A DNA stretch of 7,046 nt from an uncultured Prevotellaceae bacterium (GTDB lineage Bacteria > Bacteroidota > Bacteroidia > Bacteroidales > Bacteroidaceae): assembly GCA_902477365.1 (NCBI GenBank), contig CABSGW010000135.1, forward strand, positions 1-7,046, in the 5' to 3' direction. The notes beneath the pieces were generated by a model that had not been told where the DNA came from, ran no database searches, and saw only the letters and a program-made list of their open reading frames with translations. Each line of letters begins with the position of its first letter. Positions within the stretch are counted from its first letter, which is position 1. This document shows positions 1-5,666 of this stretch, piece by piece. Made by a program: the position numbers and the translations under genes.

Positions 1-664
1 GGTGTTTGGGTAATGTCACCCAATCGCCCGGGCGCAACATACCGTTAATGGATAGTTGTACACCAGCCACCAAACCCAACAACGGATCTTTGAATACTAG
101 CATCAGCACCGTTGCGGCTGCTCCCAACCCTGCAATGAAATGCAATGGAGAACGGTCTATCATAACCGAAAAGATGGCGATAACTCCTACTATAACAATC
201 AGTAATTTAACAAATTGCGTAATTACAATGATGTAATGGTTTTGCATCCGCTCATCTTGCTCAATCAACAGACTTGCGTGGGATACAAAAACCAAAAGCA
301 ACCGCATAAATGCAGCCAGTACAAAAGCCGACGCTAGTCGGGTGACAAAATGGCTGACCTGGAAAAGGGCTGTATCGCCTGTCTCGTCGTACAATACGAA
401 GGGTAACAGCATATACATTACAACAGGAGGAACAACCCTGGAAAAAGCAACAATAACTTGTTCGTTCAATAAATAGTCATCCCAAATAGCAGATGTTTTT
501 TGCGTAAATTTATTGGTTAAAGGAACCAATACACGGCGACACACACTACCACAAAGTAAAGCAACACCCCACGATAAGATTCCCAATACCACCATCCTGG
601 CATACCCTGTATATTCAATGGGTATGCCACACGAAAACAGAAAATCTCCAAAGCCTTGCAACAT
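1..664 (-). CDS. Mechanosensitive ion channel, MscS family, YbdG-like (3' end outside window)
   Basis: Inner-membrane channel expected to open under membrane tension and release solutes on osmotic down-shock. Reading the minus strand from the ATG at 664 gives 221 uninterrupted residues to the window edge, so this is the N-terminal part of a protein of probably 400 or more residues. Hydrophobic segments lie at about 21-43, 71-92, 107-128, 145-169 and 174-207, matching the five-helix layout of YbdG rather than the three-helix MscS. The last segment is the pore-lining helix: it is Gly/Ala-rich (GLGAAATVLMLVFKDP at 179-194, then LLGLVAGVQL) and leads into NGMLRPGDWV, the entry to the cytoplasmic beta domain. 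From memory, E. coli YbdG has a nearly identical stretch. The start is 9 bases after the stop of the upstream LysM gene and has a purine-rich ribosome site, so the two are probably one operon. The C-terminal vestibule is not visible, so subfamily rests on the membrane part. Confidence 0.9.
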   Translation of the reverse strand, partial: MLQGFGDFLFSCGIPIEYTGYARMVVLGILSWGVALLCGSVCRRVLVPLTNKFTQKTSAIWDDYLLNEQVIVAFSRVVPPVVMYMLLPFVLYDETGDTALFQVSHFVTRLASAFVLAAFMRLLLVFVSHASLLIEQDERMQNHYIIVITQFVKLLIVIVGVIAIFSVMIDRSPLHFIAGLGAAATVLMLVFKDPLLGLVAGVQLSINGMLRPGDWVTLPKH

Positions 665-668
665 AATT

Positions 669-675
669 TTCCTTT
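669..675 (-). promoter_or_regulatory. Ribosome binding site of the mechanosensitive channel gene
   Basis: On the minus strand the stop codon of the upstream hydrolase gene runs straight into a Shine-Dalgarno-like sequence: TAAAGGAAAATTATG, with AAAGGA 5 bases before the ATG at 664. It supports that start and suggests translation coupled to the upstream gene. It stands out because cdd, dnaJ and folC have no comparable site. Confidence 0.55.
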
Positions 676-1582
676 ATCTGATACGTAATTTATCGCCCAC
701 TTTAATCGAATAATAAGCCGGTAGGTCATTTACCTTATATAAGGTTTTCACGCGCATACCATATTTTTGTGCAATAGAATACATGGACTCATTTGCCTTA
801 ACAACATGGGTATAATCACGATATTTCTTATCCGCCTTCCGATGTTTCTTTTCCAAATAAATGATATCGCCAGCCTGAATCGTATATTTTTTATCCAATT
901 CATTGTAACGTATGATTTTGCGATAAGAAACACCCATTTCTTTTCCAATTGATTTGAAGGTGTCCCCCCTGCGTGCTATTACATAATAATTGTCATTATT
1001 GAAGTACACGGTATGACTCAATACTGTTTCTTCAGGTATAGGTTTATGCTTTTTATGCCAATAGGCTGCTTCGTTATCATATTTATGTAAATGATACCTT
1101 TCGACCATATTGATAAGAAGTTCTGCATATCTGGGATTTGTGGCATAACCGGCTCTTTTCAACCCTCTTGCCCATCCTTTATAATCTGTAGGTTTAAGGT
1201 GGAACAGTTCTTTGTAGCGTGGTTTCATTAAGAATTGCGAGTGGTCTTCGTATGACTCTCTCACGCTTCGGTATACTCGGAAACGCTCATTCTTATAATC
1301 ATCATCCTGAACATAATACTTCCCGGTCCAACTACTTCCGCATTTTATACCGAAATGGTTGTTTGCATTCCGTGCTAAGGCACTACGTCCCGCAGCGCTT
1401 TCCAATAATCCTTGTGCTAGGGTGATGCTTGCCGGTATCCGATGCAGATTCATCTGCTCCATTGCAAGCCCTTTATATTTATGTATATAGTCTAAATAAA
1501 TCTGTTGCTGTTGCCCCCAACATAAACCTGCCAGAAGGACACAACATGATACTAAGAATCTCTTTATGTTTGCCATACGCAT
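674..1582 (-). CDS. Secreted peptidoglycan hydrolase: glucosaminidase domain with two C-terminal LysM repeats
   Basis: Exported cell-wall enzyme predicted to cut the glycan strand (beta-N-acetylglucosaminidase, GH73-like). From the ATG at 1582 it has 302 residues. A signal peptide comes first: basic start (MRMANIKR), hydrophobic core (FLVSCCVLLAGL) and probable cleavage near Gly22. The glucosaminidase domain spans about 26-168; its motif AQGLLESAAGRS contains the presumed catalytic Glu61, followed by NNHFGIKC and AGYATNPRYA, typical of the family. A linker leads to two LysM peptidoglycan-binding repeats at about 198-243 (YYVIARRGDTFKSIGKEMGV) and 257-301 (THVVKANESMYSIAQKYGM). The ATG at 1576 (MANIKR) is an equally possible start. 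A TTG in frame at 1597 is unlikely because it lies inside the likely -7 promoter element. It is the first gene of a minus-strand operon with the mechanosensitive channel. Domain calls are firm; exact bond cleaved is family inference. Confidence 0.92.
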   Translation of the reverse strand: MRMANIKRFLVSCCVLLAGLCWGQQQQIYLDYIHKYKGLAMEQMNLHRIPASITLAQGLLESAAGRSALARNANNHFGIKCGSSWTGKYYVQDDDYKNERFRVYRSVRESYEDHSQFLMKPRYKELFHLKPTDYKGWARGLKRAGYATNPRYAELLINMVERYHLHKYDNEAAYWHKKHKPIPEETVLSHTVYFNNDNYYVIARRGDTFKSIGKEMGVSYRKIIRYNELDKKYTIQAGDIIYLEKKHRKADKKYRDYTHVVKANESMYSIAQKYGMRVKTLYKVNDLPAYYSIKVGDKLRIR

Positions 1583-1594
1583 TTGTCTCTTGCG

Positions 1595-1602
1595 CAAAAT
1601 TA
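1595..1602 (-). promoter_or_regulatory. Possible Bacteroides -7 promoter element for the hydrolase-channel operon
   Basis: The minus strand reads TAATTTTG here, a perfect match to the Bacteroides -7 consensus TAnnTTTG. No TTTG is found at the usual 19-20 base distance upstream, so only half the promoter is recognisable. Initiation about 7 bases downstream would give a very short leader before the ATG at 1582 or 1576, and would exclude the TTG at 1597 as the start. Confidence 0.4.
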
Positions 1603-1634
1603 CGGAAAAATCCCGTGAATCCGTTTTTTTAGTA

Positions 1635-1642
1635 TACTTTTG
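1635..1642 (+). promoter_or_regulatory. Possible Bacteroides -7 promoter element for cdd
   Basis: TACTTTTG fits the -7 consensus TAnnTTTG and lies 22 bases before the cdd ATG. No TTTG -33 element is seen 19-20 bases upstream. The surrounding DNA is very AT-rich. It would be back-to-back with the minus-strand element at 1595-1602 in the 82-base divergent intergenic region. Confidence 0.35.
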
Positions 1643-1664
1643 TATATTCGTTTAATTACTTTGT

Positions 1665-2144
1665 ATGAAAGAAATAACCCTGCACACCCACGTAAAGATC
1701 TATAAGCCCGACGAACTGGATGCTGATACGCGATATTTAATAGAGAAGGCAAAACAAGCTTGTATGAACGCTTACGCTCCTTACTCGGAGTTTTGTGTAG
1801 GTGCTGCCGTCCGGCTGGCCAATGGAAACATTTACTGGGGAAACAACCAGGAAAATGCAGCCTATCCGTCAGGACTATGTGCCGAACGCGTTGCGTTGTA
1901 TTATGCAAATGCTCAACATCCTTTGGTCGCAGTCAAGGAATTGGCCATTGTTGCAAAAAACAAAGACCTGTTTACGCCTTACCCCATATCGCCATGCGGC
2001 GGTTGTCGGCAGACGTTGCTCGAAGCTGAACAACGATATCAAACGGACATACGTATTATACTGTATGGTACGGAGCTGGTTTATACCCTATCAAATTGTA
2101 AAGAGATGCTTCCCATACATTTTGGGCAAGAAGCTTTCAAGTGA
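1665..2144 (+). CDS. cdd: Cytidine deaminase, homotetrameric type
   Basis: Cytosolic zinc enzyme of pyrimidine salvage that deaminates cytidine and deoxycytidine to uridine and deoxyuridine. The 159-residue protein carries the substrate region AYAPYSEFCVGAAVR (36-50), the NQENAAYPSG segment (61-70), the CAE motif with zinc ligand Cys72 and proton-shuttling Glu74, and PCGGC with zinc ligands Cys111 and Cys114. Three cysteine ligands (CAE rather than HAE) and the short length mark the tetrameric, B. subtilis-like class rather than the dimeric E. coli class. An N-terminal extension of about 20 residues makes it longer than the roughly 136-residue B. subtilis enzyme. The ATG at 1665 has no Shine-Dalgarno, which is common in this phylum. 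It is transcribed divergently from the hydrolase gene; the promoter of the next gene begins 4 bases after its stop codon. Confidence 0.95.
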   Translation: MKEITLHTHVKIYKPDELDADTRYLIEKAKQACMNAYAPYSEFCVGAAVRLANGNIYWGNNQENAAYPSGLCAERVALYYANAQHPLVAVKELAIVAKNKDLFTPYPISPCGGCRQTLLEAEQRYQTDIRIILYGTELVYTLSNCKEMLPIHFGQEAFK

Positions 2145-2148
2145 TGAT

Positions 2149-2179
2149 TTTGCATGTTGCTTGTTTTTTCCTAACTTTG
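2149..2179 (+). promoter_or_regulatory. Bacteroides-type promoter for the ABC-F gene
   Basis: TTTG at 2149-2152 is followed after exactly 19 bases by TAACTTTG at 2172-2179, a full match to the Bacteroides primary-sigma consensus (-33 TTTG, -7 TAnnTTTG). Transcription should start near 2186, giving a leader of about 22 bases before the ATG at 2208. It is the best promoter in the window and shows that the ABC-F gene need not depend on cdd transcription. Confidence 0.75.
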
Positions 2180-2207
2180 CACCCCGTTATAACAGAAATC
2201 CTATAAA

Positions 2208-3827
2208 ATGATTACAGTCTCCAATTTAGCCATTCAATTTGGCAAACGTGTTTTGTACCAAGATGTCAATATCAAGTTTACAAATGGCAATATATATGGT
2301 ATCATCGGGGCAAATGGTGCCGGAAAATCAACTTTCCTGAAAGCGATTTCGGGTGAACTGGATGCCACCAAAGGTACGGTCGAGATGGGCGTTGGTGAAC
2401 GTTTGTCTGTGCTGAGCCAAGACCACTTCAAATACGATGAGTATACCGTACTTGATACGGTGTTGATGGGGCATACCGTCATGTGGCAAACAACTCAGGA
2501 GCGGAATGCATTGTATTCGAAGGAAGACTTTACAGATGAGGATGGCATCAAGGTGGCTGAACTTGAAGAAAAGTTTGCTAACTTAGGTGGATATACGGCC
2601 GAAAATGATGCTGCTACATTGCTAAGTGGTTTAGGTATCAAAGAAAATAAGCACCAGCAATTAATGGGAGACTTGTCAGGAAAAGAAAAGGTGCGTGTTA
2701 TGTTGGCTCAGGCCCTGTTTGGTGAACCTGACAACCTGTTGCTGGACGAACCGACCAATGACCTTGACTTGGAAACTGTCGAATGGCTGGAAGAATATTT
2801 AGGTAATTTTGAACATACCGTATTGGTTGTAAGTCACGACCGTCACTTCCTGGATGCCGTATGTACCCATACCGTAGACATTGATTTTGGCAAAGTGACA
2901 CTTTTCTCGGGTAACTACAGTTTCTGGTACGAGTCTAGCCAGTTGGCGTTACGTCAGGCTCAAAACCAAAAGATAAAAGCTGAAGAGAAGAAAAAAGAAT
3001 TGGAGGAGTTTATTCGCCGCTTTTCTGCTAATGTTGCTAAAAGTCGTCAGACAACCAGCCGTAAAAAGATGTTGGAAAAATTGAATGTAGACGATATCAA
3101 ACCTTCTACACGTAAATATCCGGGTATCATTTTCCAAATGGAAAGAGAGCCTGGTAATCAGATTTTGGAAGTACAGGATCTGAAGGCAAGCATGGATGAT
3201 GGTACTATCTTGTTTGACAATGTAAACTTTACGGTAGAAAAAGGGGAAAAAATAGTGTTCCTAAGTCGCAATCCACGCGCTATGACTGCCTTATTTGAGA
3301 TTTTGAATGGGCACCGCCAAGCCGATTCGGGTACCTTCAACTGGGGCGTGACCATCACAACGGCTTACTTGCCACTGGACAATACGTCTTTCTTTGATTG
3401 CAATTTAAATATGTTGGACTGGTTGAGCCAATTTGGAGAAGGAAACGAAGTGTATTTTAAAGCTTTTTTAGGACGTATGCTTTTTTCGGGAGAAGATATC
3501 TTAAAAAAGGTGAATGTGTTGTCCGGAGGCGAGAAAATGCGTTGTATGATAGCACGTATGCAGCTTAAAAATGCGAATTGTCTGATGCTGGATACTCCTA
3601 CCAACCACTTGGACATGGAAAGTATCCAAGCTTTCAACAACAATCTGAAGTTATACAAAGGAAATGTTTTGTTCTCCAGTCATGACCACGAATTTATAGA
3701 AACTGTGGCAAACCGCATCATTGAACTTACACCAAATGGAACGATTGACAAGCTCATGAATTACGAAGAATACATTCGTGATGAAAGAATTAAAGAGCTA
3801 AAATCAAAACTATATGGTGACAATTAA
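2208..3827 (+). CDS. ABC-F family ATPase, YbiT-like, with a degenerate second nucleotide-binding domain
   Basis: Cytosolic tandem ABC protein without membrane segments; ABC-F members bind the ribosome E site and influence translation or antibiotic protection. The 539 residues form two ABC domains. NBD1 has Walker A GANGAGKST (34-42), a signature altered to LSGKE (156-160), Walker B LLLDEP with Glu181, and the H-loop His210. A charged linker (about 245-310, including RRFSANVAKSRQTTSRKK) is the ribosome-facing inter-domain segment. NBD2 has canonical signature LSGGE (438-442) and H-loop His492. Its Walker A position reads SRNPRAMTA (353-361), with Met359 in place of lysine, and its Walker B reads LMLDTP, with Thr463 in place of the catalytic glutamate. 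Length, linker motifs and the VLDTVLMGH segment resemble E. coli YbiT as I recall it. A consensus promoter precedes it; grpE follows after 61 bases. The exact cellular role is not determinable from sequence, and antibiotic resistance is not implied. Confidence 0.93.
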   Translation: MITVSNLAIQFGKRVLYQDVNIKFTNGNIYGIIGANGAGKSTFLKAISGELDATKGTVEMGVGERLSVLSQDHFKYDEYTVLDTVLMGHTVMWQTTQERNALYSKEDFTDEDGIKVAELEEKFANLGGYTAENDAATLLSGLGIKENKHQQLMGDLSGKEKVRVMLAQALFGEPDNLLLDEPTNDLDLETVEWLEEYLGNFEHTVLVVSHDRHFLDAVCTHTVDIDFGKVTLFSGNYSFWYESSQLALRQAQNQKIKAEEKKKELEEFIRRFSANVAKSRQTTSRKKMLEKLNVDDIKPSTRKYPGIIFQMEREPGNQILEVQDLKASMDDGTILFDNVNFTVEKGEKIVFLSRNPRAMTALFEILNGHRQADSGTFNWGVTITTAYLPLDNTSFFDCNLNMLDWLSQFGEGNEVYFKAFLGRMLFSGEDILKKVNVLSGGEKMRCMIARMQLKNANCLMLDTPTNHLDMESIQAFNNNLKLYKGNVLFSSHDHEFIETVANRIIELTPNGTIDKLMNYEEYIRDERIKELKSKLYGDN

Positions 3828-3888
3828 TATTGTGGTACGGTTTTTGTTATGCGTTGTGCATAATTTCATCTTTTAAAAATTAAGCAAC
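3828..3888 (+). other. Intergenic region before grpE with small inverted repeat
   Basis: These 61 AT-rich bases separate the ABC-F stop from the grpE ATG. They contain the dyad TTATGC-GTTGT-GCATAA (3847-3863), with TTTTTG just before it and TAATTTCA overlapping its end. No pair of elements fits the Bacteroides promoter spacing, no CIRCE heat-shock operator is present, and there is no convincing terminator, so grpE may be partly transcribed from the ABC-F promoter. Confidence 0.35.
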
Positions 3889-4476
3889 ATGCAAGGAAAA
3901 GAATACACGGCAAAATCTGTTGAGAATACAGAAGAAAAAGATATCAATGAGGAAATTGTCACCCTGGATGGTGAATCTCAGGATACAGCGAGCGAAATGG
4001 AGGAAGATACGCAAGAAACGACTTCTGACCCCGTAATGGATGCGGAGGCGCAAATAGCACAACTGCAAGATAAATACTTACGCCAGGTAGCAGAGTTTGA
4101 TAACTACCGGAAACGGACCAGAAAAGAAAAAGCGGAGTTGATTCTAAATGGCAGCGAAAAAGCCATCACAGCTTTATTGCCTATCTTGGATGACATGGAG
4201 CGTGCTTTAAAAAACATGGATGCAACGACCGACGTGGAAACCTTAAAAGAAGGTGTTGAGCTGATCTTTCAGAAATTAAATAAAGTATTGGCATCGCAAG
4301 GACTAAAGAAAATAGAGACCGAAGATACAGATTTTGATACGGATTTTCACGAAGCTATAGCGCTGATACCCGCTCCGAAAGAAGAGGATAAAGGTAAGAT
4401 TATTGATTGTGTACAAACAGGTTATACGCTGAATGATAAAGTAATTCGTCATGCCAAGGTGGCAGTTGGACAATAA
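3889..4476 (+). CDS. grpE: Nucleotide exchange factor GrpE (DnaK co-chaperone)
   Basis: Cytosolic homodimeric factor that releases ADP from DnaK so that substrate can leave and the folding cycle can restart. The 195-residue protein begins with a strongly acidic, low-complexity tail (about 1-50, many Glu/Asp/Thr) expected to be disordered. A long helical coiled coil follows (about 52-90, containing DKYLRQVAEFDNYRKRTRKE), then the helical bundle with the family motif LLPILDDMERAL (96-107). The C-terminal beta domain that contacts DnaK spans about 138-195 and contains FHEAIALIPAP and the closing GYTLNDKVIRHAKVAV. It has typical GrpE length and all recognisable segments. The start at 3889 has no strong ribosome site but begins the acidic tail normally. 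dnaJ follows after 11 bases, so the pair is almost certainly cotranscribed. dnaK is not in the window, a split arrangement that is usual in Bacteroidota. Confidence 0.97.
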   Translation: MQGKEYTAKSVENTEEKDINEEIVTLDGESQDTASEMEEDTQETTSDPVMDAEAQIAQLQDKYLRQVAEFDNYRKRTRKEKAELILNGSEKAITALLPILDDMERALKNMDATTDVETLKEGVELIFQKLNKVLASQGLKKIETEDTDFDTDFHEAIALIPAPKEEDKGKIIDCVQTGYTLNDKVIRHAKVAVGQ

Positions 4477-4487
4477 TAGCTCATATT

Positions 4488-5663
4488 ATGGCAACAAAAA
4501 AAGACTATTACGAAATTTTAGGTGTTGACAAATCTGCTTCTGCAGATGAGATCAAGAAGGCCTATAAGAAAAAAGCAATACAATATCACCCCGACCGAAA
4601 TCCAGGGGATAAAGCCGCTGAAGAAAAGTTTAAGGAAGCTGCAGAGGCTTATGATGTATTGCGTGATCCGGACAAGCGTGCCCGTTACGACCAGTTTGGA
4701 CATGAAGGATTGAACGGTGCCGGAGGATTCGGTGGAGGATTCAATGGACAGGGTATGAATATGGAAGACATTTTCTCCATGTTCGGTGATATTTTTGGTG
4801 GTCATGGAGGCGGCTTCAGCGGATTCGGCGGTTTTGGTGGCGGACATGGTTCACAAGGGCAACGCCAACAAAAAGGTGGCGACCTTCGCTTGAAAGTGAA
4901 ACTCACCTTGCAAGAAATAAGTACAGGTGTGACCAAGAAATTTAAAATAAAGAAGAATATCACTTGCACAACTTGCCATGGAAGTGGCGGAGAACATCCT
5001 AACGATACGGAAACATGTAGTACTTGTCATGGAACTGGTTATGTGACACGTACCCAACAAAGTATCTTTGGAATGATGCAAACACAAAGTGTATGTCCCA
5101 CTTGTGGTGGAGAAGGTACGGTTGTCAAGCACAAATGTAAGGATTGTCATGGTGAAGGCGTTGTTACGGGAGAGGAAATTGTCGAAATATCCATTCCGGC
5201 AGGCGTTTCTGAAGGAATGATCGTCAATGTTCCCGGAAAAGGTCATGCCGGCAGACATAATGGAATACCTGGCGACATACAAGTGTTTATTGAAGAAGAG
5301 CCTAACGAAAACTTTATTAGGGACGATAATAATATCATTTACAATTTATTATTATCAGTATCACAAGCTACATTGGGCGATACGGTTGAGATTCCTACAA
5401 TAGATGGTAAGGCTCGTGTCAAAATAGAACCGGGAACACAACCTGGAAAAGTTTTGCGTTTGAGAGGTAAAGGTCTCCCGGCTGTTAAAGGATACGGGTA
5501 TGGTGTTGGAGATTTGATTGTCAACATCAGTGTATATATTCCAGAGTATTTGACTAAATCTGAACGTGAAGCTTTCGAAAAATTAAAGAATAGCGAGAAT
5601 TTAAAACCGAACTCTTCTATCAAGGATAAAATTTTCAGCAAATTCCGTTCATACTTTGACTGA
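4488..5663 (+). CDS. dnaJ: Chaperone DnaJ (type I Hsp40)
   Basis: Cytosolic co-chaperone that delivers unfolded substrates to DnaK and stimulates its ATPase. The 391 residues have the complete class I layout. The J domain covers 5-70 with the essential HPD triad at 34-36. A Gly/Phe-rich linker spans about 75-125 (repeated GGFGGG units around DIFSMFGDIFGG). The zinc-binding domain holds four CxxCxGxG repeats starting at Cys160, Cys177, Cys203 and Cys217, coordinating two zinc ions. The C-terminal substrate-binding beta domains and dimerisation tail follow, including GDIQVFIEEEPNENFIRDD and LRLRGKGLPAVKGYGYGVGDL. No key residue is missing. It lies 11 bases after grpE and 3 bases before folC. 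No Shine-Dalgarno precedes the ATG, so translation probably relies on the AT-rich leader or coupling to grpE. Confidence 0.98.
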   Translation: MATKKDYYEILGVDKSASADEIKKAYKKKAIQYHPDRNPGDKAAEEKFKEAAEAYDVLRDPDKRARYDQFGHEGLNGAGGFGGGFNGQGMNMEDIFSMFGDIFGGHGGGFSGFGGFGGGHGSQGQRQQKGGDLRLKVKLTLQEISTGVTKKFKIKKNITCTTCHGSGGEHPNDTETCSTCHGTGYVTRTQQSIFGMMQTQSVCPTCGGEGTVVKHKCKDCHGEGVVTGEEIVEISIPAGVSEGMIVNVPGKGHAGRHNGIPGDIQVFIEEEPNENFIRDDNNIIYNLLLSVSQATLGDTVEIPTIDGKARVKIEPGTQPGKVLRLRGKGLPAVKGYGYGVGDLIVNISVYIPEYLTKSEREAFEKLKNSENLKPNSSIKDKIFSKFRSYFD

Positions 5664-5666
5664 TTC

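Noticed and set aside
6..236. Plus-strand open frame of 76 codons at the left edge.
   Set aside because: It lies entirely opposite the mechanosensitive channel gene, whose minus-strand frame is open across 1-664 and has clear family motifs; the plus frame encodes a low-complexity product with no recognisable motif.
732..745. Perfect 14-bp palindrome ACCTTATATAAGGT near the 3' end of the LysM gene.
   Set aside because: It encodes ordinary LysM residues (TLYKV), and a palindrome of this length is expected about once in every two windows of this size by chance.
1504..1582. Possible lipoprotein signal in the hydrolase (AGLC before the mature part).
   Set aside because: The residue before the cysteine is leucine, not Gly, Ala or Ser, so the lipobox is poor; a standard signal peptide fits better.
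1600..1908. Minus-strand open frame of about 100 codons overlapping cdd and the divergent intergenic region.
   Set aside because: Its product shows no domain, it overlaps the well-supported cdd gene, and it would run through the promoter region of the hydrolase operon.
2208..3827. The ABC-F gene as an antibiotic resistance determinant.
   Set aside because: Linker, length and overall motif pattern match the housekeeping YbiT-like group; nothing in the sequence points to a resistance subfamily.
3828..3888. CIRCE (HrcA) heat-shock operator before grpE.
   Set aside because: No TTAGCACTC and GAGTGCTAA arms are present; the small dyad there has a different sequence.
4716..4860. Repetitive GGT/GGA-rich stretch resembling tandem repeats.
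   Set aside because: It encodes the normal Gly/Phe-rich linker of DnaJ and needs no other explanation.
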